From assembly GCA_964458125.1 (NCBI GenBank), contig CAYWHE010000026.1:1-27699 (forward strand): DNA of 27,699 bases, written 5' to 3'. The stretch is from CAYWHE01 sp964458125. Lineage in GTDB: Bacteria; Bacteroidota; Bacteroidia; AKYH767-A; OLB10. Of the stretch, positions 1 through 7,105 are shown piece by piece (positions within the stretch are counted from its first letter, which is position 1; each line of letters starts with the position of its first letter). A program made the translations under genes and the position numbers. The notes beneath the pieces are model-generated. The model had not been told where the DNA came from. It saw only the letters and a program-made list of their open reading frames with translations, and searched no databases.

Positions 1-1938
1 CCTGATGGCCGCCACAATGGAGGCAAAATTATCATCGAGCAAAATCATATGCGAAGCTTCCCTCGACACTTCCGTTCCGTTGATTCCCATGGAGACACCG
101 ATATCAGCGTTTTTCAGGGCCGGTGCATCGTTGACCCCGTCACCGGTCATGGCCACGAAATGATTTTTATCCTTCAGTGCGCTGATGATTTTTAATTTCT
201 GCTCCGGGCTTACACGGGTGTATACCCTGACTTTCTCCACGATTTTCTCAAATTCCGGCTGGCTAAGTCTCGCCAGTTCCGATCCGTTCAGCGACAGGTC
301 CGCATCACCGGCAACGATCCCTAAATTTTTTGCAACCGCCATAGCTGTCAGTTCATAGTCTCCTGTAATCATGACGGGAATGATGCCCGCGGTTTTGCAC
401 TGCTCCACGGCCAGTTTCACTTCTTCACGCGGGGGATCAATCATGCCGGCAAAACCGAGCAGGATCAGGCCGGCCTCCATTTCCCCGGTGTTGATTTCTT
501 CCGGCATGTTTGCAAGCTGTTTGATGGCATAGCCCAATACCCGGTATCCCTTCCCTGCCATCCTGTTGAATTCCAGTTCAAAGGTTGGAACCAGTTCCCG
601 CTGACCGGCTTCCAGTTTTTCCAGCAATACATCAACGGCTCCCTTGGTAATGACCAGCACCCCTTTATCATTCCGGTGAATAGTAGTCATGCACTTCCTG
701 GAAGAATCAAATGGCAATTCCCCGATACGCGGAAAATACTGTTCCAGATCCGCCTTTCCTGCGCCATGACGGAAGGCATATTGGGCCAGGGCGACCTCGG
801 TGGATTCGCCCATCCACTGACCGTCTTCACCGGCCATGACATCATTATTCAAAGCCATGGCCATTAGCAGGGCAGCGTGATTTTCATATACGAAGCCGTT
901 AGATGTCCTGGGAATTTCAAAAATTTCCTCCACGGTCATTTTATTCCTGGTGAGGGTGCCGGTTTTATCCGAGCATATATAGGTGACGGAGCCAAGCGTT
1001 TCCACGGCTGCCAGCTTCCTGATGAGTACGTTTTTTTTCACCAGGTTTTTAGCGCCGAATGCCAGCGTTATAGTCACCAGCGCCGGCAGGGCCTCCGGAA
1101 TGGCGGCTACAGCCAGTGAAACGGATGTAAGCAGCATGGTCAGGAGGTCTTCGCCCCGCAGCCAGCCGGTAACAAAGATGACCATGCAAATGATCACAAT
1201 CATGACGGATAAACGTTTGCCAAAAGCCGACAGCCTTTTCTGCAAAGGGGTTGACGTATCTTCCTGTTGAATCAGTTTAGCTATCAGTCCAATCCCGGTA
1301 TTCATACCAGTAGTCACCACGTAGGCCATAGCCCTTCCCTGCCGGATATGGGTACCCTTGTAGCCCATATTGGTTCTTTCCCCGATGGGATAATCGCCAG
1401 GGGAAAGTTCGCCCGGAAACTTTTCGACATGCTGCGATTCGCCCGTGAGGGTTGATTCATCCACAATGAGCCTGCGGGTTTCAAAAAAGCGTACATCAGC
1501 GGGAATGATGTTGCCGGCTTCCAGCATAACCACATCACCCGGAACCAATGCCGATGATGCCATATCCATGACAAGGCCTCCGCGTATGATCCGGGCCTGC
1601 TGAACCGTCATTTTTTTTAAGGCCTCCATGGCCCTGTCGGCCCGGTATTCCTGGATAAATCCCACAAGGGCGTCCATGACAATAATAATCAGGATGATGA
1701 TTGTATCCTTAAAATCCCCGAGGATTCCGGAAATAACCGCAGCCAGAACCAGCACGAGAATCATAAAATCGTTCAGCTGATGAAGCAGGAGCCTGAAAAC
1801 GGTTTTCTTACGTTTATCCTCCAGCTGATTGGGGCCATACTGCGCGAGCCGCCGGGAGGCGGTTTCCACATCAAGGCCCGAAGGCGATGTACCCAGCAAC
1901 TGTTCCAGTTCGGATAAGGGTATTAAATGCCAGTTCAT
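1..1938 (-). CDS. P-type cation-transporting ATPase (type II, Ca2+-ATPase-like), C-terminal part beyond window
   Basis: ATP-driven inner-membrane cation pump. The first 646 codons are in the window and the frame is still open at base 1. Visible in order: an N-terminal cation-ATPase segment (about 1-45), transmembrane helices M1/M2 (about 56-95), the actuator loop with TGES (165-168), an M4 segment with PEALP, the phosphorylation motif DKTGT with Asp324, a nucleotide-binding KGA motif, DPPREE, and the hinge motif GDGVNDAP (599-606). All catalytic motifs are intact. The remaining membrane helices lie past the left edge. The M4 motif is PEALP rather than the usual PEGLP. Type II architecture is clear, but ion specificity (Ca2+, Na+ or other) needs the missing M5-M6 residues. 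The ATG at 1938 was chosen because the N-terminal domain begins directly there. No clear TAnnTTTG element was found upstream. It is divergent from the metal-uptake-like pair to its right. Confidence 0.9.
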   Translation of the reverse strand, partial: MNWHLIPLSELEQLLGTSPSGLDVETASRRLAQYGPNQLEDKRKKTVFRLLLHQLNDFMILVLVLAAVISGILGDFKDTIIILIIIVMDALVGFIQEYRADRAMEALKKMTVQQARIIRGGLVMDMASSALVPGDVVMLEAGNIIPADVRFFETRRLIVDESTLTGESQHVEKFPGELSPGDYPIGERTNMGYKGTHIRQGRAMAYVVTTGMNTGIGLIAKLIQQEDTSTPLQKRLSAFGKRLSVMIVIICMVIFVTGWLRGEDLLTMLLTSVSLAVAAIPEALPALVTITLAFGAKNLVKKNVLIRKLAAVETLGSVTYICSDKTGTLTRNKMTVEEIFEIPRTSNGFVYENHAALLMAMALNNDVMAGEDGQWMGESTEVALAQYAFRHGAGKADLEQYFPRIGELPFDSSRKCMTTIHRNDKGVLVITKGAVDVLLEKLEAGQRELVPTFELEFNRMAGKGYRVLGYAIKQLANMPEEINTGEMEAGLILLGFAGMIDPPREEVKLAVEQCKTAGIIPVMITGDYELTAMAVAKNLGIVAGDADLSLNGSELARLSQPEFEKIVEKVRVYTRVSPEQKLKIISALKDKNHFVAMTGDGVNDAPALKNADIGVSMGINGTEVSREASHMILLDDNFASIVAAIR

Positions 1939-2006
1939 GTTGTGGAGCTGAATGGAGGAATTCAATTATTCCATTTTTTCCCGTACCTGCTTACCGGGTG
2001 CGGTTG

Positions 2007-2118
2007 GTGAAGGTAGGTATTGACAGTGAACTTAAAAATTTTACGGAATTCCTGACCTGGAATCCGTTACATGCACCGTACCTTCACTCAAAACCGCTGG
2101 AGAATTTCTTTGAGTGAA
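2007..2118. repeat. Overlapping inverted repeats with two mutually exclusive pairings
   Basis: GTGAAGGTA (2007-2015) is the exact reverse complement of TACCTTCAC (2079-2087). That right arm overlaps TTCACTCAAA (2083-2092), which is the exact reverse complement of TTTGAGTGAA (2109-2118), with a 16-base loop. The middle arm can therefore pair either left or right, but not both fully. The set lies 69-180 bases upstream of the ATPase start, so a leader switch or a paired operator is possible. That role is inference. Confidence 0.5.
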
Positions 2119-2566
2119 ACATTAATCCGGCTTTATATTTTAAAGATTAATTAAAATTGAAAAATATATATCCGTATTCGATATTAGCGAAGTGAAAATG
2201 ACCGAAAATGATTCCTGGCCCTTTCCATTATATGAATCATGCCCTGTATTTTTTTTCTCTCCAAAAAAAATTATAGCTATCCGGGAATTAAAAATGCCTG
2301 GATCGAATCTACCGGAAATACTCCGCACAGACCTGACCTTATAATGTTAAATACTTCATCCCAAAGAAAATATACAGCGTACCATTAGCCGGTTATAGAC
2401 GGAAGGTACATTATCAATTCCTTTTTGATTAAAAAGAACGGCTTGACCGGTATGCAGTCCTTTATTCAATCATTAACACCTCCGAATTTAGCCATTATAA
2501 GGTACCGGCATTAAATATCAGAGATAATGGATTTAACCAAAATTCCTGGTTTTCGTTTTTATTTTT

Positions 2567-2574
2567 TACTTTTG
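2567..2574 (+). promoter_or_regulatory. Bacteroidota -7 promoter element (TACTTTTG)
   Basis: The sequence is an exact match to TAnnTTTG, 108 bases before the small His/Cys-rich gene. A -33 TTTG at the usual distance is not obvious, since the upstream region is simply T-rich. It probably drives the 2683 and 3092 genes together. Confidence 0.5.
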
Positions 2575-2682
2575 TGTTTGCCAGGGTCACCCGGGATAAC
2601 CGATTTGTTTCATCGTGAATGAAAGAAATTCAACCCTGAGCAACCCGGCTCCATTAAACCATTACCAGCTCCACTAACCCTG

Positions 2683-3003
2683 ATGTCTAAGCGTTTCCAA
2701 GGATTTATGCCCTGGTTTTTTCTTTTCTGCCTGCTTTTTCCCAGGGTGAATGAAGCCGTTCACGACTTCGCTCATGAAAAGGATACGATTTGTCATGTCA
2801 ATGACATCACCCACTTTCATGCAACCGAACATCATTGCCCGGTATGCGACTATGCCCCTTCATCCACGGAAAAACCATCTGGCGGGTTCCTGTTTTACAG
2901 GCTAACCATTAACTCCGTTATACCCGTCCCGGCTTGCCAGGACCAGCCTGCTGAACCGTTCCGCTCCACCATCTTTTTAAGAGGCCCCCCGGTCGTTTCC
3001 TGA
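2683..3003 (+). CDS. Small exported His/Cys-rich protein, probable metal-handling partner of the TonB receptor
   Basis: The 106-residue protein starts with a hydrophobic signal-like segment (about 9-25) and continues with a His/Cys-rich stretch. That stretch contains DICH-like and HFHATEHHCPVCDY motifs (roughly residues 37-57), with several histidines and three cysteines close together. It ends in RGPPVVS. The pattern resembles small exported proteins of the DUF2946 type, which have a His/Cys motif and a terminal RxPP, but I cannot confirm membership. It lies 88 bases before the TonB-dependent receptor on the same strand, behind one promoter element, with no terminator between. A role in binding or sensing a transition metal is inferred from the residues and this neighbour. 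The exact start is likely, since the signal segment begins soon after this ATG. Confidence 0.7.
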   Translation: MSKRFQGFMPWFFLFCLLFPRVNEAVHDFAHEKDTICHVNDITHFHATEHHCPVCDYAPSSTEKPSGGFLFYRLTINSVIPVPACQDQPAEPFRSTIFLRGPPVVS

Positions 3004-3091
3004 TTTTTATATCCGGCAGCCTGAACATATACCGTTTCAGACGACCGGTTAACTATTCACGGAAACAATTTAACCGCAAATCCTTAATCCC

Positions 3092-5536
3092 ATGAAAAAA
3101 ACAGGCCTTATCGCGGCCGGAATCCTGTTATGGATGCTGAATACAGGCTTCTCAAACCATACTTATACTCCCGGTAAAACCACGCTGAGCGGGAAAATCA
3201 CCGATAAAAATACCGGCGAACCGCTTCCCGGTGTTTCCATCTATATTCCCGATTTAAAAACAGGTACCACATCCGGCCTTGACGGATCTTATAAACTGGA
3301 AAACCTTCCCCAGGCCATCGTACTGGTCAAGGTCAGCATGATCAGCTACAAACTGATAGCGGAAATAATTGATCTTTCAAAAGTGACCACGAGGGATTTT
3401 GTGATGGAAGAAACCGTAGCCGAATTAAACGAAGTGGTAGTCACCGGGCTTTCCAGGTCGGCCGAAAAAAACAGGACTCCCTCGCCAATCACCACCATTT
3501 CGCCCCTTCAGCTGAAACAAATAACGGCCACCAACCTGGTCGATGCCCTGGCCACTCAGCCCGGTATATCGCAGGTAACGACAGGGGCGGGCATTTCCAA
3601 ACCCGTTATCCGCGGACTGGGTTACAACCGCGTACTGGTGGTCAATGACGGTATCCGGCAGGAAGGGCAGCAGTGGGGCGATGAACATGGCATCGAGATC
3701 GATGAATTTGCCGTGAATCAAATCGAGATCCTGAAAGGACCAGCAAGCCTCTCGTATGGCTCCGATGCGCTGGCCGGTGTCATCAACGTGTTACCAGCCC
3801 CGACCCTTCCCGAAGGAAAAATCCAGGGTACCCTGTATGCCAATTACCAGACCAACAATGGCCTGGCCGGTTTGTCGCTGAACCTGGCCGGAAACCGAAA
3901 GGGGTTTATCTGGGATGTGCGGTATAGTCAGAAAATAGCCCATGATTATCAAAATAAGTTTGATGACTTCGTGCACAATTCGGGCTTCCGGGAAAATGCT
4001 TTCAGCGGAATCGCCGGTCTGAACCGGTCCTGGGGATACCTTCACCTCCATTTCAGCCTGTACGGTATCCAACCGGGAATGGTAAACGGCGAACGGGACA
4101 GCGCAACCGGTCACTTTATTAAACCCGTTGCCTGGAATGATTCAACGGAAACAACGGCCCTTGCCACGAACGGTGATTTTCACTCGTATTGGCCTTCCAC
4201 GCCCTACCAGAAAATCAATCATAATAAACTGGTGCTGCATCACAACCTGATTATCCGCAACGGAAGTTTGAAAACCATCATCGGCTGGCAGCAAAATCAA
4301 CGGCAGGAATATGCCGACATTCTGGACCAGGATCAATACGGACTTTATTTTTTACTCAACACCTTTCATTACGACATCCGTTACAACTTTCCCGAAGTAA
4401 ACCGGTTCACGGCTTCCATAGGCGCGAACGGCATGTTGCAGCAGTCGCAAAACAAAGGTCATGAATTCCTCATTCCTGAATACCATCTTTTTGACATTGG
4501 CATATCTGGAATCGTGAAAAAATCATACGAACGCCTCGACCTCAGCGGGGGATTGCGTTATGATTCACGAACGGAGAGGGGCAGTGATTTATTCCTGGAT
4601 GCCGGTGGGAACCCGACCGGTAACGAAGCCGGATCCGTTCAGCGGTTTTCAGCCTTTCATTACCGCTACAGCGGCCTGACAGGAAGCCTCGGCGCCACCT
4701 TACAGTTTTCTTCCGGTCTTTTCACCAAACTCAACCTGTCAAGAGGATTCCGTGCGCCCAACATCGCTGAAATTTCAGCTCATGGCGTGCATGAAGGCTC
4801 CCTGAATTACATCATCGGCGTTCCTTCCCTGAAAGCAGAAAGCAGCTTCCAACTGGATTACGCCTTAGGGATGAATACGCATCACCTGACGGCGGAAGTC
4901 GATTTGTTTTATAACGATATACGGAATTTCATTTACATGGAAAAGCTGAGCAGCCAATCCGGAGGCGACTCCATTACGGAAGGAAACAGCACGTTCCGCT
5001 ATGCTTCCGGACATGCAGGTCTCTACGGAGGTGAATTCAGCCTGGATATGCATCCCCATCCCCTGGACTGGCTGCATTTTGAAAATACATTTTCATTGGT
5101 GCATTCCGTCCTGCAGGATCAACCTGATTCAAGCCGGTATCTGCCGTTTACGCCAGGGCCAAAATTCGCATCCGAACTCAGGGCAACCAAAAAAAGGCTG
5201 GGTCCTTATTTCGCCAATGCATTCGTCCGGTTTGGCCTCGAATATTATTTTAAACAGGATCGGTATTTCGCTGCCTATCAAACCGAAACAGCCACACCGG
5301 GATACACCCTGCTTCATCTTGGTGCCGGAGCCGATATCGTTTTAAAAGCAAGGCTCCTCTTTTCCCTTTTCATCAGCATCAATAACGTGGCTGATGTGGC
5401 TTATCAAAGCCATTTGAGCCGTCTGAAATACGCGGAAACAAACGTGGCTACGGGAAGAAACGGGGTGTTTAACATGGGCAGGAATATCAGTATTAAGCTC
5501 ATCGTGCCGTTTGATATTAAAAAAAGTCCGGCTTAA
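3092..5536 (+). CDS. TonB-dependent outer-membrane receptor with carboxypeptidase-D-like N-terminal domain, probable metal uptake
   Basis: An outer-membrane gated barrel that imports a ligand using TonB energy. The 814 residues comprise a signal peptide (1-about 21), a carboxypeptidase regulatory-like domain (about 31-106), a TonB-box-like region ending in ELNEVVVTG, a plug domain (about 125-236) with PVIRGLGYNRVLVVNDGIRQ and an EGQQWGDEHGIEID stretch, then a 22-strand-type barrel to a C-terminal hydrophobic/aromatic end (IKLIVPF). The length is normal for the family. The plug wording resembles receptors associated with zinc or other heavy metals more than SusC-type glycan receptors. There is no SusD gene next door, which also argues against glycan uptake. 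The preceding His/Cys-rich protein supports a metal or metal-complex substrate. The substrate itself is inference. It ends 37 bases from the convergent 5574 gene. Confidence 0.92.
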   Translation: MKKTGLIAAGILLWMLNTGFSNHTYTPGKTTLSGKITDKNTGEPLPGVSIYIPDLKTGTTSGLDGSYKLENLPQAIVLVKVSMISYKLIAEIIDLSKVTTRDFVMEETVAELNEVVVTGLSRSAEKNRTPSPITTISPLQLKQITATNLVDALATQPGISQVTTGAGISKPVIRGLGYNRVLVVNDGIRQEGQQWGDEHGIEIDEFAVNQIEILKGPASLSYGSDALAGVINVLPAPTLPEGKIQGTLYANYQTNNGLAGLSLNLAGNRKGFIWDVRYSQKIAHDYQNKFDDFVHNSGFRENAFSGIAGLNRSWGYLHLHFSLYGIQPGMVNGERDSATGHFIKPVAWNDSTETTALATNGDFHSYWPSTPYQKINHNKLVLHHNLIIRNGSLKTIIGWQQNQRQEYADILDQDQYGLYFLLNTFHYDIRYNFPEVNRFTASIGANGMLQQSQNKGHEFLIPEYHLFDIGISGIVKKSYERLDLSGGLRYDSRTERGSDLFLDAGGNPTGNEAGSVQRFSAFHYRYSGLTGSLGATLQFSSGLFTKLNLSRGFRAPNIAEISAHGVHEGSLNYIIGVPSLKAESSFQLDYALGMNTHHLTAEVDLFYNDIRNFIYMEKLSSQSGGDSITEGNSTFRYASGHAGLYGGEFSLDMHPHPLDWLHFENTFSLVHSVLQDQPDSSRYLPFTPGPKFASELRATKKRLGPYFANAFVRFGLEYYFKQDRYFAAYQTETATPGYTLLHLGAGADIVLKARLLFSLFISINNVADVAYQSHLSRLKYAETNVATGRNGVFNMGRNISIKLIVPFDIKKSPA

Positions 5537-5573
5537 ATCCACAGCACAACTGCCCTGGCGGAAACATTTCAAA

Positions 5574-6134
5574 TTAATGTTCCCATAATTTTTTAAGTTT
5601 CCGGTTTACTTTGGCCGCATCAAACTGCCGGGGATCATAATTTTTGCCCACCAGGGACAGCACGGACTTGTATTCCTTATGACTTTTATTGCCCAGTACT
5701 TTAACCAGGTGCCTGAAGCCTTGCGGTCCACCGCAATCTTCGGGTGGACAACAGTTAGCGCCATCCAGGCAGTAAGGATAGTCATGGACTGGTTTTCCCT
5801 CACGAATTTTTTCCAACACGACTTCATGCATCCAGCTATCGCCAAAATCATATTCATAAATGACTTCCGATCCTGGCTTATCCAGAATAGCCGCCACCTC
5901 CGTTTCCATGTCATCTGCCACCTCAAAGTTTCCATCTTCCAGCATTTCAGGGTCCCCGATAAAATTGTTTTTATCATAAATAAACTGGTAGAGATGGGAA
6001 TTCTCCCAGCCCATGACCAGTTGAATGACCTGGTGCAAATCGAAAAACATGATCTCCTCCTCGATCTCAAATCTTCGCCAGATAACAGGTTGGACGTCCA
6101 GCAGCGTCACTTTAAATTGAAGGGTCCTGGTCAT
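5574..6134 (-). CDS. Plasmid pRiA4b ORF-3-like family protein
   Basis: This 186-residue protein of the pRiA4b ORF-3-like family (PRiA4_ORF3) is a widespread group of small soluble proteins with no settled biochemical role. It begins with the typical strand pattern ending in PVIWRRFEI, has the central YEYDFGDSW motif, and the hallmark LDGANCCPPEDCGGPQGF, which is the usual Cys-x-x-C-P-P-E-D-x-G-G block. The frame is open for 19 more codons upstream. The ATG at 6134 was chosen because the TACTTTTG promoter element at 6189-6196 overlaps the longer start at 6191, and because the domain begins immediately after MTRTLQFKV. It is convergent with the TonB receptor. A hypothetical protein lies upstream on the same strand, but this gene has its own promoter. 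Confidence 0.88.
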   Translation of the reverse strand: MTRTLQFKVTLLDVQPVIWRRFEIEEEIMFFDLHQVIQLVMGWENSHLYQFIYDKNNFIGDPEMLEDGNFEVADDMETEVAAILDKPGSEVIYEYDFGDSWMHEVVLEKIREGKPVHDYPYCLDGANCCPPEDCGGPQGFRHLVKVLGNKSHKEYKSVLSLVGKNYDPRQFDAAKVNRKLKKLWEH

Positions 6135-6188
6135 AATCCGAATGGTTAGGTGCAGGGTTGTCAAAAAACCCGACAGGCATTCCGGAAG

Positions 6189-6196
6189 CAAAAGTA
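6189..6196 (-). promoter_or_regulatory. -7 promoter element (TACTTTTG) for the pRiA4b-like gene
   Basis: An exact TAnnTTTG match on the minus strand, 54 bases before the ATG at 6134. It excludes the longer start at 6191. No good -33 box is visible. Confidence 0.5.
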
Positions 6197-6230
6197 AGAA
6201 ATGATTTAAAACCAGTCTCTTTTTCGTGAA

Positions 6231-6641
6231 TCATGCCGCCAGTGGCTGCCCCTGTTGCAGGTGACCATCCCGGATATCGAGGAAGGAGATATTCAGGTTT
6301 CCATCCAGGCTTAAAAACAGCTGCTGATTTCCGCTCCGGCATTCCACCATCAGGCAGGAACCGGCGATTGCCGTGGCCTGCACATGAACCGATCCGGCCA
6401 GCCCGAACCGGCAATAAACCTGCTGCATCCAGCCGTTGATTTCCTCCTGCGATAACCGGCCGAAAAAAGGTGAGCCGCACAGGTCCATGATCCTTTCGGA
6501 TTCGGATGGCTGTTGCGAATTCCGGATGTTGCCTGTTGAAAGGACCGTGCTATGGCCGATGAATTTCACCGCCTGGCTGATCAATGCAGACAGGAATTCA
6601 ATGGCATGGGAAGGAAATATCTTTGGATTTACGTTTTTCAT
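6231..6641 (-). CDS. Hypothetical protein, about 136 residues
   Basis: I do not recognise this family. From the ATG at 6641 it encodes 136 residues starting MKNVNPKIFPSHAIEFL. There is an amphipathic helical N-terminus, then a segment with SQEEINGWMQQVYCRFGL. The second half looks like alternating beta strands (SVHVQATAIAGSCLMVECR and QLFLSLDGNLNISFLDIRDG). It has no signal peptide and no membrane helix. The frame extends 62 codons further upstream, but that part looks non-coding and a TATTTTTG promoter element at 6684-6691 lies inside it, so the shorter start is preferred. Composition fits a small cytoplasmic alpha+beta protein. A competing open frame on the opposite strand at about 6436-6753 looks less protein-like. 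Confidence 0.55.
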   Translation of the reverse strand: MKNVNPKIFPSHAIEFLSALISQAVKFIGHSTVLSTGNIRNSQQPSESERIMDLCGSPFFGRLSQEEINGWMQQVYCRFGLAGSVHVQATAIAGSCLMVECRSGNQQLFLSLDGNLNISFLDIRDGHLQQGQPLAA

Positions 6642-6683
6642 GACCGTCGTTTTAGGAATGAATACCGGTTGGTTTGATGCATT

Positions 6684-6691
6684 CAAAAATA
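6684..6691 (-). promoter_or_regulatory. -7 promoter element (TATTTTTG) for the hypothetical gene
   Basis: Exact TAnnTTTG on the minus strand, 42 bases before the ATG at 6641. The -33 region is not clear. It supports the shorter start for that gene. Confidence 0.45.
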
Positions 6692-7047
6692 AGGGCATAC
6701 CCTTCCCCGGGCCAGCCAGATTTAGTATCCGGCTGCTTTTGGGTGATAATTGACGGGAGGAATCACAGGTATGAACCCCGGGGCAAACGTTGGATCCATC
6801 CCGATTCGCTTCGTGACCGGGATTCAAAAATCGTTCCCGGCAATATTCGTTTATTACTGTTTAATTTAGTAATCCCATGGCACTTGATTTCTTTGTGAAA
6901 CTTCCATTTTAAACACGCAGTGAATTAAAATTGATCGCTTGAGCAATCCCTCCGTAGCAGAAGGGTAATTTCCCCCTCCGTTCACACGGGAACTTGTGTG
7001 CAGGGCTGGTCCTGTGGTTTATGTCCCTGATTCTTCCGAAAAATATA

Positions 7048-7055
7048 TATTTTTG
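7048..7055 (+). promoter_or_regulatory. -7 promoter element (TATTTTTG) for the T9SS C25-like gene
   Basis: Exact TAnnTTTG, 50 bases before the ATG at 7106. No good TTTG is present about 20 bases upstream. The position rules out a start at 7055. Confidence 0.5.
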
Positions 7056-7105
7056 TGCCTGATCCTGCTTTCCGGCGCATACAAGCTGCATACGAAAAAA
7101 CTTCC

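Larger units (their letters stand above)
1939..2682. other. Long divergent intergenic region, no gene
   Basis: This AT-rich stretch separates the ATPase (leftward) from the small His/Cys-rich gene (rightward). Short frames exist but none has a signal peptide, a domain or a recognisable composition. It holds the overlapping inverted repeats at 2007-2118 and the promoter element at 2567-2574. I see nothing else I can name. Confidence 0.6.
6642..7105. other. Divergent intergenic region, no gene
   Basis: Between the leftward hypothetical gene and the rightward C25-like gene. It holds one TAnnTTTG element for each direction (6684-6691 minus, 7048-7055 plus). I see no further gene, RNA or repeat. 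Confidence 0.5.

Noticed and set aside
2140..2328. 62-codon minus-strand frame in the intergenic region
   Set aside because: AT-rich, no promoter, no domain or signal. Probably chance.
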